A program made the translations under genes and the position numbers. The notes under the pieces are model-generated. The model was not told where the DNA came from. It saw only the letters and a list, made by a program, of their open reading frames with translations, and searched no databases. Below are positions 35,042 through 44,594 of a stretch of DNA of 64,000 nucleotides, piece by piece (the first letter of the stretch is position 1; each line of letters starts with the position of its first letter). Source of the DNA: Rhizobiales bacterium dw_265 (GTDB lineage Bacteria > Pseudomonadota > Alphaproteobacteria > Micropepsales > Micropepsaceae); assembly GCA_018449595.1 (NCBI GenBank), contig JAAVUU010000002.1, positions 310,001-374,000 on the forward strand, given 5' to 3'.

Positions 35042-35455
35042 TCAGTGCCCGAAAAACACGGCATGCATGATACGGCCGGGAACAAGCGTGAAGGCGCCCG
35101 CGATCCAGATTCCGCCGATATAAACCATCAGCATGGACCGTTTGTGCATCGGGACATTATGCGTCCGCGCGCCGTACAGCGCGCCGCCCACACCCGCCAG
35201 GGTCAACAGCGACAACAGGTGGATCGGGCCGAAGCCGTGGAAGCGGTCCACTGCGGGGATCAGGCCGCGAATGAAGAAGGTGGAGAGGGCGCTGACGGTC
35301 ATCAGGACCAGATAGACAGCGCCAATCGCACGATGACGCCGCGCGCCCTTGGTGCTGAAGAAGATCAGCCAGGTTCCGATAAAGAAGGCCGGCACCACGG
35401 TCGCGACATGCAGCTGTACCGCGAGGCGCGCGGACAGAAGCGGCGTCAAGGACAT
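35042..35455 (-). CDS. DUF2306-like small membrane protein
   Basis: 137 residues with four predicted transmembrane helices (about 10-32, 45-64, 76-96, 109-129). His residues fall in the pattern LHVATVVPAFFIGTW, RRHRAIGAVYLVLM, RFHGFGPIHLLSLLTL and NVPMHKRSMLMVYIGG typical of DUF2306 proteins, some of which may bind haem. It begins 12 bases after sdhA and is probably co-transcribed with it, but a role in succinate oxidation is not shown. Confidence 0.75.
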   Translation of the reverse strand: MSLTPLLSARLAVQLHVATVVPAFFIGTWLIFFSTKGARRHRAIGAVYLVLMTVSALSTFFIRGLIPAVDRFHGFGPIHLLSLLTLAGVGGALYGARTHNVPMHKRSMLMVYIGGIWIAGAFTLVPGRIMHAVFFGH

Positions 35456-35466
35456 TCCGGCGCTAC

Positions 35467-37254
35467 CTAGTAGGTCCGCGCCTTGGGCTTGATGTATTCG
35501 ATATCGCTGGTCAGCGTGTAGGTATGCACCGGGCGGTAGTCGATGGTTGTCTTGCCCGTGTTCACGTCCAGCCACGCCAGCGTGTGCTTCATCCAGTTCT
35601 CGTCGTCGCGGCTGGCATAATCCTCGCGCGCATGGGCGCCGCGGCTTTCCAGCCGGTTGACCGCGCCCGCCACCGTCACGGCCGCCTGCTGGATCAGGTT
35701 GTCGAACTCCAGCGTCTCCACCAGGTCGGTGTTCCAGATCAGCGAACGGTCCTTGATGCCGATATCGCTGCGCTGGGCATAAATCTCGGCGATGCGGCGC
35801 TTGCCGGATTCCAGTGATTCGCCGATGCGGAACACCGCGACGTCTTCCTGCATCGCCTTCTGCATGGCCAGCCGCATCACGGCGGTGGGCGTTGAGCCCT
35901 TGGCATGGCGGAAATGGTCGAAGCGGGCCAGGGCCTCGTCGCCCGCGCCCTTGGGCAGTTCGGGATGGGCGCCCACGCCTTCCAGCGACTTGGCGGCTTC
36001 CATGCCCGCCGCCTTGCCGAACACCACCAGGTCGATCAGCGAATTGGAGCCCAGGCGGTTGGCGCCATGCACACTGACGCAAGCGGCTTCGCCCACCGCC
36101 ATCAGCCCGTGCACCACGCCGTCGGGATTGCCGTCCTTCAGGGTCAGCGCCTCGCCGGTATAGGCGCAGGGAATGCCGCCCATATTGTAGTGGACGGTCG
36201 GCAGCACCGGGATCGGTTCTTTCGTAACGTCGACGCCCGCGAAGATGCGCGCCGATTCCGAGATGCCCGGCAACCGCTCATGGATGATCTTGGGGTCCAG
36301 GTGCGACAGATGCAGGTGGATATGATCCTTGTTGGGGCCGACGCCGCGGCCTTCGCGGATCTCGATGGTCATGGCGCGGCTGACAACGTCGCGCGACGCC
36401 AGATCCTTGGCGTTGGGGGCATAGCGCTCCATGAAGCGTTCGCCTGCCGAATTGGTCAGATAGCCGCCTTCGCCGCGCACGCCCTCGGTAATCAGCACGC
36501 CGGCGCCGAAGATGCCGGTGGGATGGAACTGCACGAACTCCATGTCCTGCAGCGGCAGGCCGGCGCGCAGCACCATGGCGTTGCCGTCGCCGGTCTGGGT
36601 GTGGGCGCCGGTGCAGCTGAGATAGGAACGGCCATAGCCGCCCGTGGCCATGATGACCTTGTGGGCGCGGAAACGGTGGATGGTGCCGTCGTCCAGGTTC
36701 CAGGCCATCACGCCGCGCACCGCGCCGTCGTCCATGATGAGGTCGAGGGCGAAATACTCGATGAAGAAATTGACCTCATGCTTGACGCACTGGCCGTACA
36801 GGGTGTGCAGCATGGCATGGCCGGTGCGGTCGGCGGCGGCGCAGGTGCGCTGCACGATGCCCTGGCCGTAATTGCTGGTCATGCCGCCGAAGGCGCGCTG
36901 GTAGATCTTGCCTTCGTCGGTGCGCGAGAAGGGCATGCCGAAATGCTCCAGCTCGTACACGGCTTCCGGCGCGTGGCGGCAGAGATATTCGATGGAATCC
37001 TGGTCGCCCAGCCAGTCCGAGCCCTTGACGGTGTCGTACATGTGCCAGCGCCAGTTGTCCTCGCCCATGTTGCCCAGGGACGCAGCCACGCCGCCTTGTG
37101 CGGCAACCGTATGGCTGCGGGTGGGAAAGACCTTGGTGATGCAGGCGGTCTTCAGGCCGCGCAGGGCGCATTCCAGGGTGGCGCGAAGCCCGGCGCCGCC
37201 GGCGCCGACAACGACGACGTCAAAGGTGTGATCAACGATATTGTAGGCGGGCAT
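35467..37254 (-). CDS. sdhA: Succinate dehydrogenase flavoprotein subunit
   Basis: 595 residues. It oxidises succinate to fumarate at a covalently bound FAD on the cytoplasmic face of the inner membrane. Seen: the FAD motif [16 protein letters not shown], the flavinylation His in [13 protein letters not shown], catalytic segments [15 protein letters not shown] and [27 protein letters not shown] and [14 protein letters not shown]. Full length for the family. Order on the minus strand is sdhC-sdhD-sdhA; sdhB does not follow but sits at 42222 on the other strand. Confidence 0.98.
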   Translation of the reverse strand: MPAYNIVDHTFDVVVVGAGGAGLRATLECALRGLKTACITKVFPTRSHTVAAQGGVAASLGNMGEDNWRWHMYDTVKGSDWLGDQDSIEYLCRHAPEAVYELEHFGMPFSRTDEGKIYQRAFGGMTSNYGQGIVQRTCAAADRTGHAMLHTLYGQCVKHEVNFFIEYFALDLIMDDGAVRGVMAWNLDDGTIHRFRAHKVIMATGGYGRSYLSCTGAHTQTGDGNAMVLRAGLPLQDMEFVQFHPTGIFGAGVLITEGVRGEGGYLTNSAGERFMERYAPNAKDLASRDVVSRAMTIEIREGRGVGPNKDHIHLHLSHLDPKIIHERLPGISESARIFAGVDVTKEPIPVLPTVHYNMGGIPCAYTGEALTLKDGNPDGVVHGLMAVGEAACVSVHGANRLGSNSLIDLVVFGKAAGMEAAKSLEGVGAHPELPKGAGDEALARFDHFRHAKGSTPTAVMRLAMQKAMQEDVAVFRIGESLESGKRRIAEIYAQRSDIGIKDRSLIWNTDLVETLEFDNLIQQAAVTVAGAVNRLESRGAHAREDYASRDDENWMKHTLAWLDVNTGKTTIDYRPVHTYTLTSDIEYIKPKARTY

Positions 37255-37289
37255 GAATACCCCTTTTGAAGGGCCCAGAACTGAATCGT

Positions 37290-37670
37290 TCAGAGCGCGG
37301 CGATGCGAATAATGGCGAACAGGCTGACGCCGCCGACCAGGAGAACGGCCAGCAGCCGCACCAGCAGCAGCAGGATCTTCATGCCGGCGGTGTGAATGTA
37401 ATCGTCAATCACCACCTGCAGGCCCAGATAGGCGTGGTACAGCGAGAAAAGGACGAAGGCGCCCATCAGCAGCGCGTTCCAGGGATGGGCGAGATACTGC
37501 AGAGCGCTGACTTCGCTGGTCCCCGCCAGGCCCAGCATCGCATAGAGGAACCACAGCGATAGCGGAATCAGCGCCACCGCGCTGACGCGCTGATGCCAGA
37601 AATGGCCGGTGCCGGAATGGGACGAGCCGGTGCCTTCGACCTTGTGCAGCGGGGTCTTTGCCGTCGTCAT
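37290..37670 (-). CDS. sdhD: Succinate dehydrogenase membrane anchor subunit
   Basis: 126 residues with three transmembrane helices (about 32-51, 62-85, 98-122). [20 protein letters not shown] and [20 protein letters not shown] match SdhD, the latter carrying the His/Asp region near the quinone and haem b. The ATG overlaps the sdhC stop as ATGA. It anchors the SdhAB dimer and forms part of the ubiquinone site. Confidence 0.95.
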   Translation of the reverse strand: MTTAKTPLHKVEGTGSSHSGTGHFWHQRVSAVALIPLSLWFLYAMLGLAGTSEVSALQYLAHPWNALLMGAFVLFSLYHAYLGLQVVIDDYIHTAGMKILLLLVRLLAVLLVGGVSLFAIIRIAAL

Positions 37671-38089
37671 TGCAGATAGCCTCCGTTGCCGGTCCAGGCC
37701 AAAGCGAAGATGGCGATGGCCAGGACGACCGACAGCGCCAGGATCACCACGCTGTTGCGCTCGGCGGTCTGCTTGGGAAAGCCATAGCCCAGATCCCAGG
37801 CCAGATGCCGCACGCCGTTGAGGAAGTGATAGACCAGCGCCCAGGTCAGGCCGAACAGGACCAGAAGGCCGATCGGGGTGTCGGACACGGCATGAAAGCT
37901 TTGCCAGCCCTCCGGCCCGTTGGAGATGGAGACCAGCCACCAGGCCAGGACGATGGCGCCCACCGCCAGGCCGACGCCGGTGATGCGGTGCAGGATGGAG
38001 GTCGCCATCGTCATCGGCCAGCGATAGATGGTGAGGTGGGGAGAAAGCGGGCGCGCGGCCGCGATCGTTCTTTGCGGATTGTCCGCCAT
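37667..38089 (-). CDS. sdhC: Succinate dehydrogenase cytochrome b556 subunit
   Basis: 140 residues with three transmembrane helices. RPLSPHLTIYRWPMTMATSI and LHRITGVGLAVGAIVLAWWL include the quinone-site Ser/Arg and N-terminal signature of SdhC; YHFLNGVRHLAWDLGYGF carries the haem-ligand His. First gene of sdhCDA, divergent from a large membrane protein gene with 130 bases between, which should hold the promoter. Confidence 0.95.
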   Translation of the reverse strand: MADNPQRTIAAARPLSPHLTIYRWPMTMATSILHRITGVGLAVGAIVLAWWLVSISNGPEGWQSFHAVSDTPIGLLVLFGLTWALVYHFLNGVRHLAWDLGYGFPKQTAERNSVVILALSVVLAIAIFALAWTGNGGYLQ

Positions 38090-38219
38090 GAAAGCCCCTT
38101 ATGGTGATCCCAACCCGGCCGGAGTTTAGGGACGGGGGCTGGCTAGTCAACGCCCCCATTCGCGGGACTGCTATCGCATTCGGCCGCAGCTTGCGTCAAA
38201 TTCCCGGGGTCGGGGGAAA

Positions 38220-39632
38220 ATGCGCGAATCATTGGTATTTTTGGAATTGAGACGCATTTCGGTCCTGCCCGTGGAGGGCAGGGTCGCCGGGATCGCCGCT
38301 GTGGTCATTCTCAGCCTGATGTTCCTGGGCGTGGCCTTCTGGAACGGCTTTCCCCTCATCTTTTATGACACCGGGGCCTATGTGCTGGAGGGGCTGGGCC
38401 ATGTCTTCCTGGTGGAGCGCGCCCCGGTTTACGCCGAACTGCTGTTCCTGGCGGGCGGGGCGCTGAGCCTGTGGCCGATCGTCATCCTGCAGTCGCTGAT
38501 GACCGGCTATTTCATCCTGGAAGTGGGGCGCTGCGAGGTGCCCGGCCTGACCCTGCGCGGCCTGACCCTGATCGGGGCGTTGCTGACCCTGTTCACCGGC
38601 ATTGCCTGGTACACCGGCCAGGTCGAGCCCGACATCTTCACCCCGCTGCTGATCCTGGGCAGCTGGCTGCTGCTGTTCCGCGCCCGGCAACTGGGCAAGG
38701 TCCGCACCCGCTGGGTGATGGGCATCACCGGCCTGGCGGTGTCCTGCCATCCCTCGCATCTGGGACTGATCGCGGGCCTGCTGATCTGCGCCGCGCTGCT
38801 CAAGCTGGCGACCCGGCGTTTTTCGGGCCTGCCGGTTCCGGACCTGCGCAAGGGCGTGCTCAGCCTGGCCGTGGCGCTGGGCCTGATCGTGGTGGGCAAC
38901 CTGGTGCTGACCGGCGAGTTCTTCCTCAGCAAGTCGGGCTCGGTGTTCGTCTTTGCCCGGCTGATGCAGGACGGCATCGTCAAGCGGCTGCTGGACGATA
39001 CCTGCCCGCCCAGAGGCCAGGCCAGCTATCGGCTTTGCGAGTACAAGAACCGGCTGGCGACCAGCGCCAATGGCTGGCTGTGGGGCGACAGCGGCTTTCA
39101 TGCGCTGGGCGGCTTCGGCGGCAAGGCGCAACAGGAAGAAGACAGCCGCATTATTGTCGAAAGCCTGAAGCGCTATCCGGTGATGCACCTGCGCGCCGCG
39201 AGCTATGACTCGGTGCTGCAGTTCCTGGAGTTCAAGACCGGCGACGGCATCGAACCGCAGGAATGGGTGCTGGTGCCCGGTTTCAAGCGCATGATCCCGC
39301 GCCAGATGCACGCCTATCTGGGGGCGCGCCAGCAGCGCGGCCTGATCCGCTTCAAGACCCTGAACCTGATCCATGTGCCGGTGGGGGCGATGGCGGTGCT
39401 GGGGTTGCTCCTGCTGCTGCAGCATGCCGCCGCGCGCCGCGCCTGGGACCGGGGCAGCCTGCCGGCGCTGGTGCTGCTGGCGCTGGTCGGCAACGCCATC
39501 ATCTGCGGCACCTTTTCCAACCCGCACGACCGTTATCAGTCGCGGGTGATCTGGCTGCCCGCCCTGGTGCTGCTGCTGGCGCTGGCGAAAGACCGGCGTG
39601 CGTTGCAACCTGTACCAGAATCCGGCACTTAG
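38220..39632 (+). CDS. Polytopic membrane protein of unknown function
   Basis: 470 residues with about ten predicted transmembrane segments (for example GIAAVVILSLMFLGVAFWNG, ALLTLFTGIAWYTGQ, VLSLAVALGLIVVGNLVLTG, AVLGLLLLLQHAAARRAW) and a large central exported loop (about 235-370) containing DTCPPRGQASYRLCEYKNRL with two cysteines. FSNPHDRYQSRVIWLP near the C-terminus resembles the end of GT-C-like membrane glycosyltransferases, so a lipid-linked sugar transferase is possible. No characterised family is recognised. Confidence 0.75.
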   Translation: MRESLVFLELRRISVLPVEGRVAGIAAVVILSLMFLGVAFWNGFPLIFYDTGAYVLEGLGHVFLVERAPVYAELLFLAGGALSLWPIVILQSLMTGYFILEVGRCEVPGLTLRGLTLIGALLTLFTGIAWYTGQVEPDIFTPLLILGSWLLLFRARQLGKVRTRWVMGITGLAVSCHPSHLGLIAGLLICAALLKLATRRFSGLPVPDLRKGVLSLAVALGLIVVGNLVLTGEFFLSKSGSVFVFARLMQDGIVKRLLDDTCPPRGQASYRLCEYKNRLATSANGWLWGDSGFHALGGFGGKAQQEEDSRIIVESLKRYPVMHLRAASYDSVLQFLEFKTGDGIEPQEWVLVPGFKRMIPRQMHAYLGARQQRGLIRFKTLNLIHVPVGAMAVLGLLLLLQHAAARRAWDRGSLPALVLLALVGNAIICGTFSNPHDRYQSRVIWLPALVLLLALAKDRRALQPVPESGT

Positions 39633-39732
39633 TTGATGGTCGCACGGCCGGACGGGCAAATGCCGTTCCGTGTTTGGCTTTGCGACCGGGCCGGGAACGG
39701 CATTTGCCCTGGCCGATGCTCCTGGAGTTCTT

Positions 39733-40398
39733 ATGCCTGTCAAAATCGCTCCTTCCATCCTGTCGGCCGATTTCTCCAAGCTGGGCGCGGAAATCGAGGC
39801 CATCGAGGCGGCCGGCGCCGACTGGATTCATGTGGACGTGATGGACGGGCACTTCGTGCCCAACATCACCATCGGGCCCCAGGTGGTGAAGGCGTTGCGC
39901 CCCCACGCCAAAAAGCCGTTCGACTGCCACCTGATGATTTCGCCGGTGGACCCGTATCTCGACGCTTTTGCCGAGGCCGGCTGCGACGGGTTGACGGTGC
40001 ATCCCGAGGCAGGCCCCCATGTCCATCGCACCCTTCAGCACATCAAGAAGCTGGGCAAGCGCGCCGGCGTGGTGCTGAATCCCGGCACGCCGATCCAGGC
40101 CATCGACAACCTGATGGACCTGGTGGACCTTGTGCTGATCATGAGTGTCAATCCGGGCTTTGGCGGCCAGGTTTTCATCGAAAGCCAGTTGAAGAAAATC
40201 GAGGCGGCGCGCCAGCGCATTGACGCCCAGAAAAAAATCGATGGCCGCGACATCGCGCTGGAAGTGGATGGCGGCATCACGCCCCAGACCGCGAAACAGG
40301 TCATCGCCGCCGGCGCCACCGTATTGGTGGCGGGCACGGCGGTGTTTCAGGGCGGGCCGTCGCATTATGCCGATAATATCCGCGCCTTGCGGGGTTGA
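39733..40398 (+). CDS. rpe: Ribulose-phosphate 3-epimerase
   Basis: 221 residues from ATG at 39733 with GGAG upstream. Interconverts ribulose-5-phosphate and xylulose-5-phosphate. TIM-barrel blocks IAPSILSADFSKLGAEIEAI, DWIHVDVMDGHFVPNITIGP, FDCHLMISPVDPYLDAF, MSVNPGFGGQVFIES and VDGGITPQTA contain the metal and catalytic His/Asp residues. It overlaps the heparinase-like gene by four bases (TTGA). Confidence 0.97.
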   Translation: MPVKIAPSILSADFSKLGAEIEAIEAAGADWIHVDVMDGHFVPNITIGPQVVKALRPHAKKPFDCHLMISPVDPYLDAFAEAGCDGLTVHPEAGPHVHRTLQHIKKLGKRAGVVLNPGTPIQAIDNLMDLVDLVLIMSVNPGFGGQVFIESQLKKIEAARQRIDAQKKIDGRDIALEVDGGITPQTAKQVIAAGATVLVAGTAVFQGGPSHYADNIRALRG

Positions 40399-42107
40399 CG
40401 GTGCAGGGAAGCGAAATCCTGCCGCTCCTGCCCGAATTGTCGCGGGCGGGGCTGCGCCGCGCCGCCACGCCGTTGCGCGTCTGGTGGCGGCGCAACTGGA
40501 TTTATCGCCGCTCCCTGCGCGGCGCCCTGGCCGACCACATCGTCTTCCATCCCTGGGATGCGCTGCCGCGCCGCCTGGAAGAGGCCGACGGACTGCTGCG
40601 CGGCCGTTTTCGCTTTCACGGCCAGACCGTGGAAGTGCCCGATGGCATCTCGGTCTTCGACCTGCCGCCGCCGTCGCAGGCCTGGTATCTGGCGCTGCAC
40701 AGTTTTGACTGGCTGCCCACCTTGTCCACGGCCGGCGGCGAAAATGCCCGCAAGCTGGCCACCAACCTGATCGGCCAGTGGGTCAAGCGCCACAACCGCT
40801 ATTCCGAGCCGGTCTGGCTGGCGCATATCATGGCGCGGCGCATGGCCCATATATTCAGTCATGGCCGGCTGGTGGTGCTGAATTCCGAAATGATGTGGCG
40901 CTCGCGCCTGTTCGTCAGCCTGCGCGAACAGTCCAAGATGCTGGAGCGCATTGCCGCCGAGGCGCCCGACGGATTGCCCCGGCTGGAGGCCGCAGCGGTG
41001 CTGGCGCTGTCGGGCCTGTGCCTGGACGACAGTCCCAGGCGGCTGGAAGCCGGGCTGAAGCGGCTGGAAGAAGAGATCGAGCGCCAGATCCTGCCGGATG
41101 GCGGGCATGTTTCGCGGTCGCCGCAGGCCCTGCTGTCGGTCTATCGCCATGTCATCATGGTGATGGAAGCGCTCAGCGCGGTGAACGAGGAACCGCCGCA
41201 CGCCCTGCGCAACGCCCATGACCGCATGGCGCCGATGCTGCGCTTCTTCCGTCATGCCGATGGCGCGATGGCGCTGTTCAATGGCGGGGTGGAGGGCGAT
41301 CCGCGCATGATCGCGGGACTTCTCGCGCGCGACGATGTGCGCGGCCAGCCCTTCCACCATGCCCGCCACAGCGCCTATCAGCGCCTGACGGCGGGCCGCA
41401 CCCTGTGCCTGCTGGATTGCGGCCGCACCCCGCCGGGGCCCTTCGCGCTGGAAGCCCATGCCGGGGCCGGGGCGTTCGAACTGTCCTCGGGCCCCGACCG
41501 CATCGTGGTCAATTGCGGCGCCGCCGGATTGACTCACCAGGCCTGGAGCGCGGCGCTGAGGGCGACGGCGGCCCATTCCACCCTGACCCTGTCGGATACC
41601 TCCAGCGCCCATATCCTGGCGCCCGGACTGGCGCGCGATCTGCTGGGACCGCGGCTGATGGGCGGGCCGAAAGAGCCGCTGTCGCGCCGGGTGGAGACCG
41701 CCCAGGGCTGGACCGTCGAAGCCATGCATGACGCCTATGTCGAGGCCTTCGGCATCCGCCACGAGCGCCAGATCACGCTTTCGCCGCAGGGCCTGATGGT
41801 GACGGGGCGCGACCGGCTGGTGCCGGTAGAGGCCGTCGAGCGGCCGGCGGGGGGGCGCACCTTCGCGGTGCGATTCCACATCCATCCCGATGTGCGGGTG
41901 TCGCGGCTGGATGGTGGCGGCATCCTGCTCAAGCTGCCGGGCGGCGAGGGCTGGCGTTTCCGCGCCGGCGGCGGCCAGCTGGATGTCGAGGAAAGCGTCT
42001 ATCTTGGCGGGCCGGTGGTGCGGCGGGCCGAACAGCTCGTCATCGCCGGGGCAATGAAGGATGCCCCCGCCGAAATCGCATGGGTATTCGAACAGATCGT
42101 TGCCTGA
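40395..42107 (+). CDS. Heparinase II/III family protein
   Basis: 570 residues starting at TTG in the overlap with rpe (a GTG two codons on is an alternative). N-terminal alpha/alpha-toroid domain (WYLALHSFDWLPTLSTAGG, NRYSEPVWLAHIMARRMAHI, EIERQILPDGGHVSRSPQAL) and C-terminal beta-sheet domain (HSAYQRLTAGRTLCLLDCG, IVVNCGAAGLTHQAWSAALR, AHSTLTLSDTSSAHI) match heparinase II/III-like polysaccharide lyases. No signal peptide is evident, so it may act inside the cell or use another route. In Alphaproteobacteria this family commonly follows rpe; the polysaccharide is not known. Confidence 0.88.
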   Translation: MTVQGSEILPLLPELSRAGLRRAATPLRVWWRRNWIYRRSLRGALADHIVFHPWDALPRRLEEADGLLRGRFRFHGQTVEVPDGISVFDLPPPSQAWYLALHSFDWLPTLSTAGGENARKLATNLIGQWVKRHNRYSEPVWLAHIMARRMAHIFSHGRLVVLNSEMMWRSRLFVSLREQSKMLERIAAEAPDGLPRLEAAAVLALSGLCLDDSPRRLEAGLKRLEEEIERQILPDGGHVSRSPQALLSVYRHVIMVMEALSAVNEEPPHALRNAHDRMAPMLRFFRHADGAMALFNGGVEGDPRMIAGLLARDDVRGQPFHHARHSAYQRLTAGRTLCLLDCGRTPPGPFALEAHAGAGAFELSSGPDRIVVNCGAAGLTHQAWSAALRATAAHSTLTLSDTSSAHILAPGLARDLLGPRLMGGPKEPLSRRVETAQGWTVEAMHDAYVEAFGIRHERQITLSPQGLMVTGRDRLVPVEAVERPAGGRTFAVRFHIHPDVRVSRLDGGGILLKLPGGEGWRFRAGGGQLDVEESVYLGGPVVRRAEQLVIAGAMKDAPAEIAWVFEQIVA

Positions 42108-42221
42108 ACCCTCCCATCCGTCGGCCGGTGCGCGCGGATATGTCCCAGCAAAATAACGGGTTGTTTGGCAGAGGCGCGGCTGGCAATCTCCCGCCCATCA
42201 CCCGCATTCGAGGAGACGAAC

Positions 42222-43016
42222 ATGGTCGAACTGATGCTGCCCAAGAACAGCCGGGTGAAGAAGGGCAAGGTCTGGCCCGCCGACAAGGCCGCCAACGGCA
42301 AGAAGCCCAAGCGCACCAAGGAATTCAAGGTCTATCGCTACGATCCGGACCAGGGCGAGAACCCGTCGGTCGACACCTATACGGTGGACCTGGACAGTTG
42401 CGGCCCGATGGTCCTGGACGCGCTGATCAAGATCAAGAACGAGATCGATCCCACCCTCAGTTTCCGCCGCTCCTGCCGCGAGGGCGTGTGCGGGTCCTGC
42501 GCCATGAACATCGCCGGCGGCAACACCCTGGCCTGCACCAAGGCGATCAATGAATGCTCCGGCGCGATCAGCATCTATCCGCTGCCGCACATGTCGGTGG
42601 TCAAGGACCTGGTGCCCGACCTGAACAACTTCTACGCGCAATATTCCTCCATCAAGCCGTATCTCAAGACCAAGACGGCGGAGCCGGAAAAGGAATGGAA
42701 CCAGACCCCGGAAGACCGCGCCAAGCTGGACGGGCTGTATGAATGCATTCTCTGCGCCTCCTGTTCGGCCTCATGCCCCAGCTATTGGTGGAATTCCGAA
42801 CGCTATCTGGGACCGGCGGCGCTGCTGCAGTCCTATCGCTGGCTGATCGACAGCCGCGACGAGGAGACTGGCGAGCGGCTGGACGACCTGGAAGATCCGT
42901 TCCGTCTTTATCGCTGCCATACCATCATGAACTGCGCCAACACCTGCCCCAAGGGCCTCAACCCGGCCCAGGCGATCGGCGAGATCAAGCAGATGATGGT
43001 CAAGCGGAAGACCTGA
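42222..43016 (+). CDS. sdhB: Succinate dehydrogenase iron-sulfur subunit
   Basis: 264 residues from [14 protein letters not shown], with GAGGAGA seven bases upstream. It passes electrons from SdhA FAD to ubiquinone. The 2Fe-2S motif is [13 protein letters not shown] plus TLACTKAI; the 4Fe-4S and 3Fe-4S ligands are in [16 protein letters not shown] and [18 protein letters not shown] Lys-rich N-terminal extension (about 10-35) is typical of alphaproteobacterial SdhB. Unusually it is 4.1 kb from, and opposite in strand to, sdhCDA. Confidence 0.97.
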   Translation: MVELMLPKNSRVKKGKVWPADKAANGKKPKRTKEFKVYRYDPDQGENPSVDTYTVDLDSCGPMVLDALIKIKNEIDPTLSFRRSCREGVCGSCAMNIAGGNTLACTKAINECSGAISIYPLPHMSVVKDLVPDLNNFYAQYSSIKPYLKTKTAEPEKEWNQTPEDRAKLDGLYECILCASCSASCPSYWWNSERYLGPAALLQSYRWLIDSRDEETGERLDDLEDPFRLYRCHTIMNCANTCPKGLNPAQAIGEIKQMMVKRKT

Positions 43017-43017
43017 C

Positions 43018-43668
43018 TTGCTTCCGGAAAGACTGTCACGCGGATATCGGTCGTTTCTAAACGGGCGGTTCGCGTCCGAACGCGCGCGTTATCAGGAACT
43101 GGCCGGATCGGGGCAGAGGCCCTCGATCATGGTGATCGGCTGCGTCGACAGCCGGGTGTCGCCGGAAGTGATCTTCGACGCCGCCCCGGGCGAGCTGCTG
43201 GTGGCGCGCAATGTCGCCAACCTGGTGCCGGCCTATGAGCCGCCCAGCACCCCGGAGCAGGACATCAGCCACCAGCACGGCACCAGCGCGGCGCTGGAAT
43301 TCGCCGTGCGAGCGCTGCGGGTCCAACATATCGTGGTGCTGGGCCATGCCTTCTGCGGCGGCATCAAGGCCTTCGCCAGCGACGACGCGCCCTTGTCCTC
43401 GTCGGATTTCATCGGCCGCTGGATGCGCCAGATCGAACCGGCCGCCGAAGCCATTGGTCCCCGCGCGGACGAGGGCGAGGAAGGCTATCTGCGCAAGCTG
43501 GAATTCGCCTCGGTCGAACTCAGCCTGCGCAACCTGATGACCTTTCCCTTTGTCCGCAAGGCGGTGGAGGCGGGCGGCCTCACCCTGCACGGCGCCTATT
43601 TCGGCGTCGCCTCCGGGCGGCTGCTGGTGCGCAACGAGAGGGGTGTTTTCGAACCGGTGAGCGGCTAG
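43018..43668 (+). CDS. Beta-class carbonic anhydrase
   Basis: 216 residues. It starts at TTG one base after the sdhB stop. Zinc ligands are Cys in VIGCVDSRVSPEV (C-x-D-x-R) and the H-x2-C of VLGHAFCGGIKAF. Interconverts CO2 and bicarbonate. HQHGTSAALEFAVRALRV and RKLEFASVELSLRNLMTFPF are standard. Near-fusion to sdhB suggests one transcript. Stop interlocks by CTAG with the convergent ferritin-like gene. Confidence 0.93.
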   Translation: MLPERLSRGYRSFLNGRFASERARYQELAGSGQRPSIMVIGCVDSRVSPEVIFDAAPGELLVARNVANLVPAYEPPSTPEQDISHQHGTSAALEFAVRALRVQHIVVLGHAFCGGIKAFASDDAPLSSSDFIGRWMRQIEPAAEAIGPRADEGEEGYLRKLEFASVELSLRNLMTFPFVRKAVEAGGLTLHGAYFGVASGRLLVRNERGVFEPVSG

Positions 43669-44504
43669 GCCGACTTGGCCGACAGCCGCCGCCACAACAG
43701 CGCGCCCGCCAGGTTGGCCAGCCAGCCATGGGGGTTGGCGCCCAGCACCTTGACCACCATCTGCACCAGCTTCTGCACATGTTTACGGTGGTACACCGTC
43801 ATGCTGGCGGCCGAAGCGGCACGGGAATATTTCTTGCGATTGTAAGGCAATAGCGCTTCCTGCTCAGGTAGAACATTGGCGCAATAATAGGAATAGGCCA
43901 GTTCGTCATCGTCGCTTTCGCGCACCCGCCCCACCGCGATCCAGAGCTTCTTCCAGAAGCCCAGGTCCGGCTCGGTCTGGGCATGCAGGGTGTCGTAGAA
44001 CAGCTTGTAGTGGCGGTATTCGTCGGCGGCGATACGGCCGGCGATTTCCTGCAGAAGTGGCTCCTCGGCCGCGTCGCGCATGGCGGAATAATAGGAACTG
44101 GTGCCCGATTCGACGACGCAGCGGGCGATCATCTCGCCCCGCCGGGAACCGCGCACCGAGCCGTCCTGGCCGGAGGTGAAATGGGGCGGGGTATAGCCTT
44201 TGCGGAAGCGGGCAAAGGCGTCTTCCAGCTTGAAGGCGGGATCGGCCATCTCGGCCCAACGGCCCAGGGCGCGGCCATGCTGGGATTCTTCGCGGCCCCA
44301 TTGGTCCAACTGGGCCATGATTTCCGAGCCTTCTCCGGCGAACACCCGCTTGAGATAGGCGACGTAATCAGGGGCATTGTATTCTACCAGGGCGGCAGCC
44401 TTGACCGCGGCCAGCAGGGTCCGGTCGACCTTTTGGGGGTCGAAAAGCGACCAATGGACATCGTCCATGGTCCAGCCCTGCTTGTAGACGGGTACGACCG
44501 TCAT
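43665..44504 (-). CDS. Ferritin-like di-iron protein
   Basis: 279 residues from MTVVPVYKQGWTMDDVHWSL. An all-helical protein with candidate di-iron ligands: Glu/His in WGREESQHGRALGRW, Glu in CVVESGTSSYYSAM and AADEYRHYKLFYDTLH. Similar proteins are annotated ferritin/rubrerythrin-like or acyl-ACP desaturase-like. A basic C-terminal segment (YHRKHVQKLVQMVVKVLGAN) ends in a hydrophobic stretch. Substrate unknown. It lies downstream of the ATP synthase operon on the same strand, behind a terminator-like stem. Confidence 0.75.
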   Translation of the reverse strand: MTVVPVYKQGWTMDDVHWSLFDPQKVDRTLLAAVKAAALVEYNAPDYVAYLKRVFAGEGSEIMAQLDQWGREESQHGRALGRWAEMADPAFKLEDAFARFRKGYTPPHFTSGQDGSVRGSRRGEMIARCVVESGTSSYYSAMRDAAEEPLLQEIAGRIAADEYRHYKLFYDTLHAQTEPDLGFWKKLWIAVGRVRESDDDELAYSYYCANVLPEQEALLPYNRKKYSRAASAASMTVYHRKHVQKLVQMVVKVLGANPHGWLANLAGALLWRRLSAKSA

Positions 44505-44543
44505 GGTGAAATCCCGGTGCTTCGTGACGCTATATAGCAAATA

Positions 44544-44567
44544 CCGCTCCGGCCCCAAAGGGAGCGG
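44544..44567 (-). terminator. Terminator-like stem after atpC
   Basis: CCGCTCC (44544-44550) pairs with GGAGCGG (44561-44567) around ten bases. On the minus strand it follows the atpC stop by 27 bases but has only a weak T-run (TATTTGC) after it. Confidence 0.4.
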
Positions 44568-44594
44568 AACCTTTTCTGTTAACGAGAATATGGC

